Shown one piece after another: positions 45,162 to 54,717 of a stretch of DNA of 64,000 bases (positions are counted from its first letter, which is position 1; each line of letters opens with the position of its first letter). A program made the position numbers and the translations under genes. The stretch is taken from contig NZ_CP021382.1 in NCBI RefSeq assembly GCF_002162135.1, positions 2,912,001-2,976,000 on the forward strand. Reading direction: 5' to 3'. Source of the stretch: Cellvibrio sp. PSBB006 (GTDB lineage Bacteria; Pseudomonadota; Gammaproteobacteria; Pseudomonadales; Cellvibrionaceae). Under the pieces are notes generated by a model. That model worked only from the letters and a program-made list of their open reading frames with translations, was not told the DNA's origin and did not search any database.

Positions 45162-46562
45162 ATGAGCCAAAACGATCAGCCCATCAAACCCTGGGGCGGG
45201 CGCTTTACCGAAGCGACCGATGCCTTCGTCGAGCGTTTTACTGCGTCCATCGGTTTTGACTACCGCCTGTATCACCACGACATCAACGGCTCCATCGCCC
45301 ATGCCACCATGCTGGCCAAGGTGGGTGTGCTGACCGAGGCAGAGCGCGACCAGATTATCCAGGGATTGGAAGAGATTCGCGCGGAGATTGTGGCCGGCAA
45401 ATTCACCTGGTCGGTAAGCCTCGAAGATGTCCACATGAACATCGAAGCCATGCTGACCCAGCGCATCGGCATCACCGGCAAGAAGCTGCATACCGGACGT
45501 TCGCGCAACGATCAAGTGGCCACCGATATTCGTTTGTATTTACGCGATGAGATCGACGCGATTGCCAAAGAACTGACCCGCCTGCAACAGGGCCTGCTGC
45601 TCGTGGCCGAGCGCGAAGCGGACACCATCATGCCCGGTTTCACCCATTTGCAAACCGCGCAGCCGGTGACCTTCGGTCATCACCTGTTGGCCTGGTTTGA
45701 GATGCTGCAACGGGATTACGGACGCCTGATGGATTGCCGCAAGCGCGTTAATCAATCACCGCTGGGGGCTGCCGCGCTGGCCGGCACCACCTATCCCATC
45801 GACCGCGCTTACACCGCGCAACTGCTGGGCTTCGACGCGCCGACCGAGAACTCGCTGGACTCGGTGAGCGATCGCGACTTCGCTATCGAATTCTGTGCCT
45901 TTGCCGCGCTGTTGATGACGCACCTGTCCCGCGCTAGTGAAGAGTTGGTGTTGTGGACCTCCGCCCAATTTAATTTCATCAACCTGCCGGACCGTTTTTG
46001 CACCGGCTCGTCCATCATGCCGCAGAAGAAAAATCCTGACGTGCCCGAGCTGGTGCGCGGTAAAACCGGTCGCGTGAACGGCCATTTGATTGCGCTGCTG
46101 ACGCTGATGAAATCCCAACCGCTGGCGTACAACAAAGACAACCAGGAAGACAAGGAACCGGTGTTTGATGCGATTGATACCGTGAAGGATTGTCTGCGCG
46201 CGTTTGCCGATATGATCCCGGCGATTCAGGCGCGCAAGGAAAACATGTACGAAGCCGCCAAACGCGGTTTTTCTACCGCCACCGACCTGGCGGATTACCT
46301 GGTGCGCAAGGGTGTGCCTTTCCGCGATGCTCATGAGATTGTGGGTAAATCTGTGGGTTATGGTGTGCAGACCGGCAAGGATTTGTCCGAGATGAGCTTG
46401 GCTGAGTTGCAGCAGTTTTCTGATGTGATCGGCGAGGATGTCTTCAAGGTGTTGACGCTTGAAGGTTCGGTAGCCGCGCGCAACCATATCGGCGGTACCG
46501 CGCCGGTGCAGGTGAAAGCCGCTGTTGAGCGGGCCAGGGTGCGGTTGGCGGAAAGAAGCTGA
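45162..46562 (+). CDS. argH: Argininosuccinate lyase
   Basis: A 466-residue cytosolic enzyme splitting argininosuccinate into arginine and fumarate, the last step of arginine synthesis. Landmarks: [60 protein letters not shown] and the flexible signature [20 protein letters not shown]. Length is standard. The upstream TTG/GTG-like extension to 45069 is not needed: the ATG at 45162 gives the family N-terminus, though its RBS is weak. A REP element follows the stop by 12 bp. Confidence 0.97.
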   Translation: MSQNDQPIKPWGGRFTEATDAFVERFTASIGFDYRLYHHDINGSIAHATMLAKVGVLTEAERDQIIQGLEEIRAEIVAGKFTWSVSLEDVHMNIEAMLTQRIGITGKKLHTGRSRNDQVATDIRLYLRDEIDAIAKELTRLQQGLLLVAEREADTIMPGFTHLQTAQPVTFGHHLLAWFEMLQRDYGRLMDCRKRVNQSPLGAAALAGTTYPIDRAYTAQLLGFDAPTENSLDSVSDRDFAIEFCAFAALLMTHLSRASEELVLWTSAQFNFINLPDRFCTGSSIMPQKKNPDVPELVRGKTGRVNGHLIALLTLMKSQPLAYNKDNQEDKEPVFDAIDTVKDCLRAFADMIPAIQARKENMYEAAKRGFSTATDLADYLVRKGVPFRDAHEIVGKSVGYGVQTGKDLSEMSLAELQQFSDVIGEDVFKVLTLEGSVAARNHIGGTAPVQVKAAVERARVRLAERS

Positions 46563-46574
46563 TAGATTGATTGT

Positions 46575-46604
46575 GTCGGATTACGCTACGCTAATCCGAC
46601 CTAC
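46575..46604 (-). repeat. REP element
   Basis: GTCGGATTA-CGCTACGC-TAATCCGAC with CTAC end, just after argH. One base differs in the loop from the 45013 copy, as also seen in the 53145 copy. Confidence 0.85.
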
Positions 46605-46798
46605 TTCCCTCCCTCCCGGCCGACAAATTTCGGCATTTTCCGACAGGATGCGTCTGGCATTCACGTAAAAAGGAACTATTCTTACTATTCAAGCGTCCAC
46701 CGGGCTTGGGACGGATTGCGCCCTGGCAATTTTCCGGCCCACGCACGGCGTGTTTATCTCCAACCTTGCCGATGCCCGGCAGCTCTAAAGACGATGTC

Positions 46799-49396
46799 AT
46801 GGCTAACGATGATCCCTCCAAGGAAGAGCTGGAAGCCACCATTCAGCGCCTGCAACAGGAACTCGATTTCCTGAAAGGCCAGGCACGCGCCCAACAAATT
46901 GAACACGAGTCAGCCAGAAGCTGGCTGATCGACACCATCCGCCACCTGCTTACCGAACACAACAGCGCCAGCATCAATTACACCCTCGAACAGCTCGGCC
47001 AGGTGTTCGCGCTTTGCGCGTGCAGCCTGTGGCGGCGGGATCGGCAACAACAGGTGGAGCCCTGCGGCGAGTGGCATAGCATCAGCTTACCGCCCGATAC
47101 CCAATGGCTCAACGCGCTGCTCGCCGCTCACCATGACCAGTTACCGGCACTGCAAACCGGCAAGCACCAGATACTGCCCGAATCCCTCGCGCCTGCCAGC
47201 CTCACTGATAACGGCATACGCCACAGCCTGCTGATCCCGATTCAGCGTAACCACCACACCGAAGGTTTCCTGGTGCTGCACAGCATGCAGCAGCGCACCT
47301 GGATGGAGCCGTATCTCGAACAGATCAGCGTCCTGGCGGATCTGTTGTTCAGCGTGCAAGATCGCCAGCAATTACTGCGCACCCTTGCTGATCGGGACAC
47401 GCGATTCCAATATGCGATGGAAGCCTCGCGCGATGGTTTGTGGGATTGGAACATCCCCACCGGACAAATTTATTTCAGCCGCAGTTACCTGCGCATGCTC
47501 GGCTATCGCAGCGATGAACTGCCCAACACCCTCGACACCCTGCGCGATTATTTTCTGCATCCGGAAGATGCGGAGCGGGTGATTACCCAGTACATGGCGG
47601 CTATTGATAACCACCGGCCGAACATGAATCTTGAGTTTCGCATGCTGCATCAAAACGGCAATGTGCTGTGGATTTACTCCCGCGCAAAGTTTGTTGAGCC
47701 GGATGCGGATGGTCGCCCCCGCCGTTGTGTCGGCATCAACGCGGACATCACTGATTTTATTCACTCGCAAGAAGAATTGTTGGCCGCAAAAACCCAGGCG
47801 GACACAGCCAATAAAACCAAAAGCGAATTTCTTGCTCGAATGAGCCACGAAATTCGCACACCGATGAATGCCATCATCGGCCTCGGCCATCTACTGCATG
47901 ACACCACGCTGAATGAACAACAGAAAAGTTATCTCAGCAGCATGAGTACCGCAGCGGAATCCTTGCTGCATATCATCAATCAGGTGTTGGATTTCTCCAA
48001 GATCGAAACCGGCAAGATTATGCTGGAGAACGCGCACTTCGATCTGGATCAGGTGTTCGAAAAATTATCGCGGCTGTTTGAGATCAGCGCGCTCCACCGC
48101 GCTGTGGATATTGTGTATGACATTCGCAGCAATGTGCCCCGCTTCCTGCGCGGCGATGCCTCGCGCCTGAGTCAGGTGATCAGCCATTTAATTACCAACG
48201 CGCTGCAGTATTCCACCACCAACCAGGTGGTGGTCGGCGTAACCAATGTCAAATCCAACAGTAAATATGTCACGCTCGAATTTACCATCACGGATTTCGG
48301 CGTGGGCATGAGTCAAACCCAGGTTGAGCAACTGCAAGCGCTGTTGCTAAAAGGCAGCGGCGAATGGGATGGTAAAGCGGGTTTTGGTCTGAGCATCTGC
48401 AACCATCTGGTGTCTTTGATGGAAGGGCGCATCCAGATTCGCAGCAAAGAAGGGGAAGGTTGCAAGATCAGTTTTACTGCGCGTTTTGAGAACAGCCATA
48501 TCGGCCCGCGCTCGGTGCACGACCAGCCACATTCGCTGACCAAACTGCGCGCACTGATCGTCGACGACAACACCATTGCGCGCAACATTATTGCCAGCAC
48601 TGCGCACAGTTTGCGCATGCACACCGACACGACCGATAGCGCCGCCAATGCGCTGGAAAAAATCCGTGCAGCAGATATTCAGGGTAAGCCGTATCACCTG
48701 GTGTTGATGGATTACAAGATGCCGCTGATTGATGGCCTGCAAGCAACTGCCATGATCAAACAGGACACCACCCTAACGACCATACCCTTGGTGTTATTGA
48801 TTTCGTCTTATCACCGCGATGAAATTTTTAAAGACAATGACAATGCGACGCTGGTGGATGGTTTCCTCAGCAAGCCGGTAAGCGAATCGCGCTTGTTCGA
48901 CACCATCAGCCATGCCATTACCAAAGACCACCCATTGCGCGAGCTGATGACGCCTGATACTGAAGAGTCCGGCGAAGACGATGAATACCTGAACAATCTG
49001 CGCGTGCTGTTAGTGGAAGACAATCTGGTTAACCAACAGGTCGCGCGCGGTATCCTCAAGAAAAAAGGTATTGATGTGCGCGTGGTGAATAACGGGCGTG
49101 AAGCAGTGGAATTATTTGCGGCAGAGGGCGATCAATTCGACATGATCCTGATGGATCTGGAGATGCCGGAGATGGACGGTTACGAAGCTACCCAGATGAT
49201 TCGGCAGGGGCAAGTCAACACCAGCATCCCCATTGTTGCCATCACCGCCCAGGCCATGCGCGGTGATCGCGAGCGCTGTCTGGCAGCCGGCATGGATGGT
49301 TACCTGAGCAAACCCATCATGCCCGATATGCTGTATCGCACTTTATCGGATATGGTACGCACGCGCTCGACCAAGAAAGATATTAACGATCTTTAA
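46799..49396 (+). CDS. PAS-domain hybrid histidine kinase with two receivers
   Basis: An 865-residue soluble-looking hybrid kinase without TM helices. Residues ~1-40 form a coiled coil (EELEATIQRLQQELDFLKGQ), ~45-195 a GAF-like region, ~200-320 a PAS/PAC pair (RFQYAMEASRDGLWDWNIPT, LEFRMLHQNGNVLWIYSRAK), HisKA with RMSHEIRTPMNA (His near 351), HATPase_c with DFGVGM and GFGLSIC, then receivers from ~583 (IVDDN, LMDYKMP, LSKPV) and ~735 (LVEDN, LMDLEMP, LSKPI). No HPt domain, so a partner is required. The frame is open to 46706 but the ATG at 46799 follows a weak AAAGA; the exact start is uncertain. It is 86 bp upstream of cyaA. Confidence 0.85.
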   Translation: MANDDPSKEELEATIQRLQQELDFLKGQARAQQIEHESARSWLIDTIRHLLTEHNSASINYTLEQLGQVFALCACSLWRRDRQQQVEPCGEWHSISLPPDTQWLNALLAAHHDQLPALQTGKHQILPESLAPASLTDNGIRHSLLIPIQRNHHTEGFLVLHSMQQRTWMEPYLEQISVLADLLFSVQDRQQLLRTLADRDTRFQYAMEASRDGLWDWNIPTGQIYFSRSYLRMLGYRSDELPNTLDTLRDYFLHPEDAERVITQYMAAIDNHRPNMNLEFRMLHQNGNVLWIYSRAKFVEPDADGRPRRCVGINADITDFIHSQEELLAAKTQADTANKTKSEFLARMSHEIRTPMNAIIGLGHLLHDTTLNEQQKSYLSSMSTAAESLLHIINQVLDFSKIETGKIMLENAHFDLDQVFEKLSRLFEISALHRAVDIVYDIRSNVPRFLRGDASRLSQVISHLITNALQYSTTNQVVVGVTNVKSNSKYVTLEFTITDFGVGMSQTQVEQLQALLLKGSGEWDGKAGFGLSICNHLVSLMEGRIQIRSKEGEGCKISFTARFENSHIGPRSVHDQPHSLTKLRALIVDDNTIARNIIASTAHSLRMHTDTTDSAANALEKIRAADIQGKPYHLVLMDYKMPLIDGLQATAMIKQDTTLTTIPLVLLISSYHRDEIFKDNDNATLVDGFLSKPVSESRLFDTISHAITKDHPLRELMTPDTEESGEDDEYLNNLRVLLVEDNLVNQQVARGILKKKGIDVRVVNNGREAVELFAAEGDQFDMILMDLEMPEMDGYEATQMIRQGQVNTSIPIVAITAQAMRGDRERCLAAGMDGYLSKPIMPDMLYRTLSDMVRTRSTKKDINDL

Positions 49397-49482
49397 ACTA
49401 TTACATCGCGTAAATTTTTAAAAAAATAATCGGCACCATTCAGCCGAGCTTCCGACCGCTGGCGAGGCATTTCGATTTACCC

Positions 49483-52371
49483 ATGTTTTCCAAAACGATA
49501 GACATCCACGACCTTGACCAGGGCGTTGACCGCAAACAGCTCAACCTCGTCCGGCAACGTTTTATCGAGTTGAATCAACAGCGCTATCAGCGCACGGCGG
49601 CGGCATTGTCCGACCGCCAGCAACAATTCCTGTCACTCCTGCCGCTGCTGTTCCATGTGAACCACCCCATGTTACCGGGTTATTTTTCCCATCAAACCGC
49701 CTGCGGTATTCATCAGTACACCCCCGGCAAGGAAGAATTGCGCATTGCCAAAAACCTCGCGCGCAGTTTTAACTACAACCGCGATTTAATCGCGAGTCAG
49801 AGTGCTATCGATGCATTGTTTGTCATGGGCAGCATCGGCACCATTGCGCAGAGCGACAGCAGCGATCTGGATATCTGGATTTGTCACACCGATAATTTAT
49901 CGCCCGAGGCGCTGGCCGATTTACACACGAAATGCCAACGCATCAGTCAATGGGCCGAACAACATATCCATCTGGAAGCGCATTTCTTTTTAATGAATTG
50001 CCAGAGTTTCCGCGAAGGCAAGGTGGCCAAACTCAGCAGTGAAGGCAGCGGTTCGGCGCAACATTTTTTATTACTCGATGAATTTTATCGCACCGCCCTG
50101 TGGCTCGCCGGCAAGGTGCCGCTGTGGTGGTTTGTGCCCGCGAGCCAGGAACAGGATTACGACAACTACACCAATACCCTGCTGACCAAACGCTTTTTGC
50201 GTGAAAAAGATGTGATCGATTTTGGCGGCATCCCGAGTATTCCCCAGAATGAATTTATTGGTGCCGGTATCTGGCAGGTCTATAAAGGTATCGAAGCGCC
50301 GTATAAATCGGTGTTGAAATTATTGTTGCTGGAAACCTATGCCAGCGATACCGACAGTGAGCCCTTGGCATTGACATTCAAGCGCGCGATTTACCAGGAT
50401 ACGCCGGATGCCAATACGCTCGACCCCTATGTGATGATTTACCAGCGGCTGGAAGATTACCTCGGCAGTCGCGCACAGCACCAACGGCTGGAACTGGTGC
50501 GGCGCTGTTTTTATTTCAAGGTCAACAAGCCCCTGACGCGTGGCAGTCGCAGCCCGCAAAAATCCTGGCAACGATTATTGCTGGAATCCATGGTGCAGCA
50601 ATGGCAGTGGCAAGCGCATCACCTGCATTTGCTGGATGATCATTTGAGCTGGAAAGCTCCGCAGGTTATTACCGAACGCACATTGCTGGTGAATGAACTG
50701 AGTAACAGCTATCGACTGCTGAGTGAGATCAATAAAAACCATTTTACCCAGGCGACTATTACCAACGAGGAATTGATGATCCTCGGGCGGAAACTTCACG
50801 CGGCGTTTGAACGCAAGGCGGGCAAGATTGAATGGATTAATCCCGGCATCTCCCGCGACCTGCATGAAGAGTCATTGAGCCTTGTGCAGGAGCGCCGCGA
50901 TGAACAGGACCTCTGGCAACTGTATCGCGGCAGTTATGCCGAATTGCAAATGCGCCATACCGCAGTAGAACCTATTAAACGGTCGCGCAACCTGGTGGAA
51001 TTGTTACTCTGGAGTTATTGCAACGGCATTCTCAATATGGATACCAAGCTGGATGTCATCAGCAACAGCTTTCAGCTCAGTAACATCCAGCGACAGCAGG
51101 TGTTACAAAGCCTTCATCAATGGCTGCCCTTACCCCTGCCACCTTTATCCCACGAACAATTCAAACAGAGCGCACAACCCACCCGCCTCTTGCTGCTGTT
51201 TAATCTCGGCGTAGAACCCCAGGCCGAGTTACACAAAAAAGGCATGCAGCTGTTGAGCAACCAGCGGGATGCTCTCGGCTACAGCGGCTTCCGCGAAAAT
51301 CTGGTGTTGACGGTGGATGTCGTCCAGATCAATACCTGGCAGGAAATTGTGTGTCGCCATTACGCCGGTGATGCGTTGATCAACAGCCTGCTGCATTACC
51401 TGCGCATGTTGCCGCCCGGCCGTGGCCTCGCCTTGCCGGAATTAACCATTCGCTGTTTCAGCAGCGGCCAGGGCGCCATTATCACGCAGCGACTGGAGGA
51501 ATTATGGCGTGACATCATCGCCTGTTACTACTCCAACACGCGCCCGCGCAACAGCCGCTACATCCTTGAGATGGGTGATGAATATCTGCTATTGCAATTT
51601 CTTCAGCAGCAGCCGCATATCATCCGCTATAAAACCTACGAAAAATTATTGGAAAAACTCGGCAACGCCCAATTGGATTACAGTCCGATTGTGATCGACC
51701 GTTACGGTTTGCGCGATAAGCCGTTAAAGCTTTTTGCCGATGCGCTGAACATGCCGGGCGTGTATGTTTTCTATCAGCTTCAGACGCATACAGAGCAGCC
51801 CCTTGCCAGCGTTACGGTGATTGATGAAAAAGGCTCGCTGTTTACTACCGAGATGCCCTACCACAACCAACAAACCTTGTTGCGACCGCTCAGCCGGTTT
51901 ATTCGCGCCGCCATGGAACGCCAGAGCCTGCATGGCGATGTGTCGCTGCAGCAATTGAAGATGCAGTCGGTACAGTTTTTTGAAGTAATGGGCAATGTGA
52001 AACAGCAGCAGGGTTACCTGGAACAACGCAAGGTTAACAGCGATATCAGTCAGTTGGGATTTATTAATATTCAGGTTATTGCCGAACCGGATATTGATGG
52101 ACATATCCGCTATACCATTTACTGCAACCAGCAGGAATTTTCTACCCTGGAATATGGTGAGGGTTTATGCCAGGCCGTCGCGCGTTATATCTTGCAGCAA
52201 CGCATTGGCGGCGAACGGTATCCCTGCTATATCACCGACCTTGATCTCTCCCTCTGCCGCGATTTAATTGCACCGCAAACCGGGTTGCAGTTGAGTCACT
52301 ATCTGCAAGTTAAAGCTGATCTTGAAGATCGGCTTACCCGGGCGTTGAATGTTATTGCGCCGCATCCGTGA
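49483..52371 (+). CDS. cyaA: Class I adenylate cyclase
   Basis: A 962-residue class I adenylate cyclase making cAMP from ATP for CRP signalling. The N-terminal catalytic domain has the nucleotidyltransferase-fold motif MGSIGTIAQSDSSDLDIW (about 114-131), with metal-binding aspartates in SDLDIW. The C-terminal half matches the regulatory region of enterobacterial CyaA. Slightly longer than E. coli CyaA (848). It follows the PAS hybrid kinase and argH in the same direction, an arrangement of argH and cyaA shared with related gammaproteobacteria. Confidence 0.93.
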   Translation: MFSKTIDIHDLDQGVDRKQLNLVRQRFIELNQQRYQRTAAALSDRQQQFLSLLPLLFHVNHPMLPGYFSHQTACGIHQYTPGKEELRIAKNLARSFNYNRDLIASQSAIDALFVMGSIGTIAQSDSSDLDIWICHTDNLSPEALADLHTKCQRISQWAEQHIHLEAHFFLMNCQSFREGKVAKLSSEGSGSAQHFLLLDEFYRTALWLAGKVPLWWFVPASQEQDYDNYTNTLLTKRFLREKDVIDFGGIPSIPQNEFIGAGIWQVYKGIEAPYKSVLKLLLLETYASDTDSEPLALTFKRAIYQDTPDANTLDPYVMIYQRLEDYLGSRAQHQRLELVRRCFYFKVNKPLTRGSRSPQKSWQRLLLESMVQQWQWQAHHLHLLDDHLSWKAPQVITERTLLVNELSNSYRLLSEINKNHFTQATITNEELMILGRKLHAAFERKAGKIEWINPGISRDLHEESLSLVQERRDEQDLWQLYRGSYAELQMRHTAVEPIKRSRNLVELLLWSYCNGILNMDTKLDVISNSFQLSNIQRQQVLQSLHQWLPLPLPPLSHEQFKQSAQPTRLLLLFNLGVEPQAELHKKGMQLLSNQRDALGYSGFRENLVLTVDVVQINTWQEIVCRHYAGDALINSLLHYLRMLPPGRGLALPELTIRCFSSGQGAIITQRLEELWRDIIACYYSNTRPRNSRYILEMGDEYLLLQFLQQQPHIIRYKTYEKLLEKLGNAQLDYSPIVIDRYGLRDKPLKLFADALNMPGVYVFYQLQTHTEQPLASVTVIDEKGSLFTTEMPYHNQQTLLRPLSRFIRAAMERQSLHGDVSLQQLKMQSVQFFEVMGNVKQQQGYLEQRKVNSDISQLGFINIQVIAEPDIDGHIRYTIYCNQQEFSTLEYGEGLCQAVARYILQQRIGGERYPCYITDLDLSLCRDLIAPQTGLQLSHYLQVKADLEDRLTRALNVIAPHP

Positions 52372-52406
52372 TTTCTTTTTTACATCGCGCTGGTCTGATG
52401 GCTTGT

Positions 52407-52432
52407 GTCGGATTAGCGCAGCGTAATCCGAC
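52407..52432 (+). repeat. REP element, headless
   Basis: GTCGGATTA-GCGCAGCG-TAATCCGAC without the GTAG head, about 35 bp after the cyaA stop. Confidence 0.8.
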
Positions 52433-52544
52433 ATCCCTTGTGCAAAGAATATTTAATACACTTGTCGGTAACAGCCCCGCTCTCTACCATAGCCCCCGCA
52501 CGCATCACCGTGCATCAAAACAATGTCCATAAGGAATTTATACA

Positions 52545-53066
52545 ATGAAATTGCTCAGCATCTTCGGCTTATGTTCGGTCTTACTTTTCGCTTCTGCTTG
52601 TACGACACAAAGCAATCACCTCATCGCAAACAACGCATCGCCGGAACAATCCCTGATTGGTTCCTGGCAATTAATGCATGAAGAAATCCGCATCAACGGA
52701 AAAACCATCCCGACCTTTAACCCCACCACACACAAGATGATGAAGCTGTTCAACGACACGCATTTTGCTTTCGTGAGCAACGGCGACAAACGTCCGCGCT
52801 TTACCTCTTACCAATTAACGCCGGAGGAAAAAGTCATTGCGTTTGAAAACTTCGGTGGCGGCGGTGGGCGTTACACCTTTGCTGATGGTTACCTGACAGA
52901 GCATATCGAATACATGAATTACCCCAACTACGAGGGCGAATCGATTCGTTTCAAGATCACGATTGATGGCGACACCATGATTCAGGAAGGCGATTACCCT
53001 ATTACCAAATTAGGTCTGGGCGATGCGGATGGTTATCTCTACTCCGTCTTCAAGCGCATTAAATAA
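52545..53066 (+). CDS. Lipocalin-like lipoprotein
   Basis: A 173-residue lipoprotein with a signal peptide ending in the lipobox FASAC (Cys19). The mature part resembles small lipocalin-like beta-barrel domains: LIGSWQLMHEEIRINGK at the start (G-x-W motif), an aromatic strand THFAFVSNGD, and FKITIDGDTMIQEGDY. A Gly-rich turn FGGGGGRYTFADG is notable. Function unknown; likely periplasmic or outer-membrane bound. An AAGGA precedes the ATG. A REP doublet follows 5 bp after the stop. Confidence 0.82.
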   Translation: MKLLSIFGLCSVLLFASACTTQSNHLIANNASPEQSLIGSWQLMHEEIRINGKTIPTFNPTTHKMMKLFNDTHFAFVSNGDKRPRFTSYQLTPEEKVIAFENFGGGGGRYTFADGYLTEHIEYMNYPNYEGESIRFKITIDGDTMIQEGDYPITKLGLGDADGYLYSVFKRIK

Positions 53067-53071
53067 AACCC

Positions 53072-53101
53072 GTAGGTCGGATTAGCGCAGCGTAATCCGA
53101 C
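53072..53101 (+). repeat. REP element (doublet partner 1)
   Basis: GTAG head and GTCGGATTA-GCGCAGCG-TAATCCGAC, 5 bp after the lipocalin-like gene; paired with the inverted copy at 53145-53174 across 43 bp. Confidence 0.88.
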
Positions 53102-53144
53102 ACTGCTCCTGATCATTGCGATAAATTTTTCGTATGAGGAGTTT

Positions 53145-53174
53145 GTCGGATTACGCTACGCTAATCCGACCTAC
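53145..53174 (-). repeat. REP element (doublet partner 2)
   Basis: GTCGGATTA-CGCTACGC-TAATCCGAC and CTAC end, 19 bp from the stop of the convergent Cys-rich secreted-protein gene. The doublet therefore fills the space between two convergent genes. Confidence 0.88.
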
Positions 53175-53193
53175 GGTCAGGGTTGCACAATAT

Positions 53194-53877
53194 TTACTGA
53201 CACGGGGTGTCCTGATACTCCGGCAATTCATTAACCGAGCTGAAACCCAGGGCCTCGGCGTCCGATAAATTTTCCGGGTGGATCAGGTACACATTGATTG
53301 CGCCCGTACCGCCACCACACACGGCCGGGTACATCATTCCATCACTGGCTTTCTGCCCGCAGATAACATCCACCCCGCCACCGACTAATTCCTGCGCCAT
53401 GACTTTCACGGGAATACCATCGTTATTGCACTGGGTGGAGCCGTCATATTTAAATACCTTGGCTTTACCGCAAGGGCGATCCTGATATTCCGGCAAGGTG
53501 GAAACCGGGGCATAACCCAGGCGTCGCGCCAGCGGCAAATCCGATGCATAAATACGGAACACATTAATCTCACCGGTCGCTCCGCCACATACAGCCGGAT
53601 AGGCCATACCATCATAAGCGCGTTGCGCGCAGGTAAATGTAATACCCGCCACCCTTAATTCCTCAACCATTTTTTTCAAAGGGATGCCATCGTTATTGCA
53701 TTGGGTCGATTCAGCATATTTGAAAATTTTCAGCTGCCGATCCACCGGTCCGGGCCGCACCTTTTCAGCCGCGAGCGACGAAGACTCCGCATAGGTATTA
53801 AACGACAGAAAGTTGAAACACAAGACAGACAAAAACAACACGAAATAACGCCACTGAAAGTTATGTTTATTCTTCAT
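53194..53877 (-). CDS. Secreted Cys-rich protein with two tandem repeats, unknown function
   Basis: A 227-residue exported protein. A signal peptide (YFVLFLSVLCFNFLSFNTYA) is followed by two tandem ~75-residue repeats. Each has the pattern KxFKYxxSTQCNNDGIP, a C at the centre (ITFTCAQRAYDGM / VDVICGQKASDGM), AYPAVCGG / MYPAVCGG, a strand INVFRIY / INVYLIH, and LPEYQDRPC / LPEYQDTPC. Four Cys per repeat are conserved, suggesting two disulfides each. No named family recognised. GGAGG lies five bases before the ATG at 53877. The duplication within one chain suggests a binding protein. Confidence 0.78.
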   Translation of the reverse strand: MKNKHNFQWRYFVLFLSVLCFNFLSFNTYAESSSLAAEKVRPGPVDRQLKIFKYAESTQCNNDGIPLKKMVEELRVAGITFTCAQRAYDGMAYPAVCGGATGEINVFRIYASDLPLARRLGYAPVSTLPEYQDRPCGKAKVFKYDGSTQCNNDGIPVKVMAQELVGGGVDVICGQKASDGMMYPAVCGGGTGAINVYLIHPENLSDAEALGFSSVNELPEYQDTPCQ

Positions 53878-54010
53878 AAATCCTCCGATGATTGTTGGGC
53901 AAAAGTGTGAAAAAAATTTCACCGGATGATTTTTAACAGATAACGGAGAAGAATAAATATTCCGGCCCACAGGTTTTACAAAAAACTACAAAGATGGCGC
54001 GCTATTTTTT

Positions 54011-54589
54011 TCAGGCGCGATTGAGCGTGCGGCGATAACCAATCAGCAAAATCAACAACAGACACGCCAGCGCAACCGCTGCCGGAAACAGAAGGGTGGT
54101 TACCGAGTAGCGTTCCAATGCAACAATTACCAGCAGATTACGCAATAGAAATAATCCAAAGAATGTCAGATTCTCTTCATGCGGAAAGTGAAATGCTTTT
54201 CTCAAGGTTGGACCGAAGCCCAACAGATCAACCACCGTCAGTATCACCACCGCCCACATCGGGTCAGCGGTGAAATACCACAAGGGCACAGCAGAAACCG
54301 CCGCGATAAAAAACAAGGTATCCAGGCGGGTAATACTGATGTCGGCACGCTTGAGGTAGGCAACAATCGCCACACCGATCGTAATCACACCCGACACGCC
54401 AATGGGCCAGGCACCCGCGCCGCCGCCATCCTTCACCTGCGCCAGAAATACAATAAAGGTTGTAATACCCCAGATCACCCACGAGAACACATGCGGTCGG
54501 GTTTGTCCCCGCCATGTTGAGGCAATGTAGGGCAGGAAAGCGAACAGGGTCAGTGCTATCGCAAGGGCACTGATAATGTCTTTAAGCAT
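54011..54589 (-). CDS. Multi-pass membrane protein with PQ-loop-like repeats
   Basis: A 192-residue protein with about six hydrophobic segments. Two internal segments look repeated: FLPYIASTWRGQTRPHVFSW and DLLGFGPTLRKAFHFPHEEN both have a Pro after a helix followed by a basic cluster, the layout of PQ-loop/SemiSWEET-type half-transporters. That relation is tentative. It stands between a secreted protein gene on the same strand and the divergent 5'-nucleotidase gene. Confidence 0.65.
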   Translation of the reverse strand: MLKDIISALAIALTLFAFLPYIASTWRGQTRPHVFSWVIWGITTFIVFLAQVKDGGGAGAWPIGVSGVITIGVAIVAYLKRADISITRLDTLFFIAAVSAVPLWYFTADPMWAVVILTVVDLLGFGPTLRKAFHFPHEENLTFFGLFLLRNLLVIVALERYSVTTLLFPAAVALACLLLILLIGYRRTLNRA

Positions 54590-54717
54590 GGCGCGATTCT
54601 AATCCGTTTAAAAAACCGTCATCAAAATATCATGCTTTGTCTTTATATTCCTCCCCGTCTTCCTGTTGATAAGAGCGACAAATATCCCAGACCTATCACC
54701 CTCATGGAGTTCAGGAC

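Noticed and set aside
45756..46487. 243-residue frame opposite argH
   Set aside because: Shadow of argH with no independent support.
54616..54633. Second Pho box upstream of the 5'-nucleotidase
   Set aside because: CCGTCAT-N4-ATATCAT has the right spacing but weak match; kept as a comment only.
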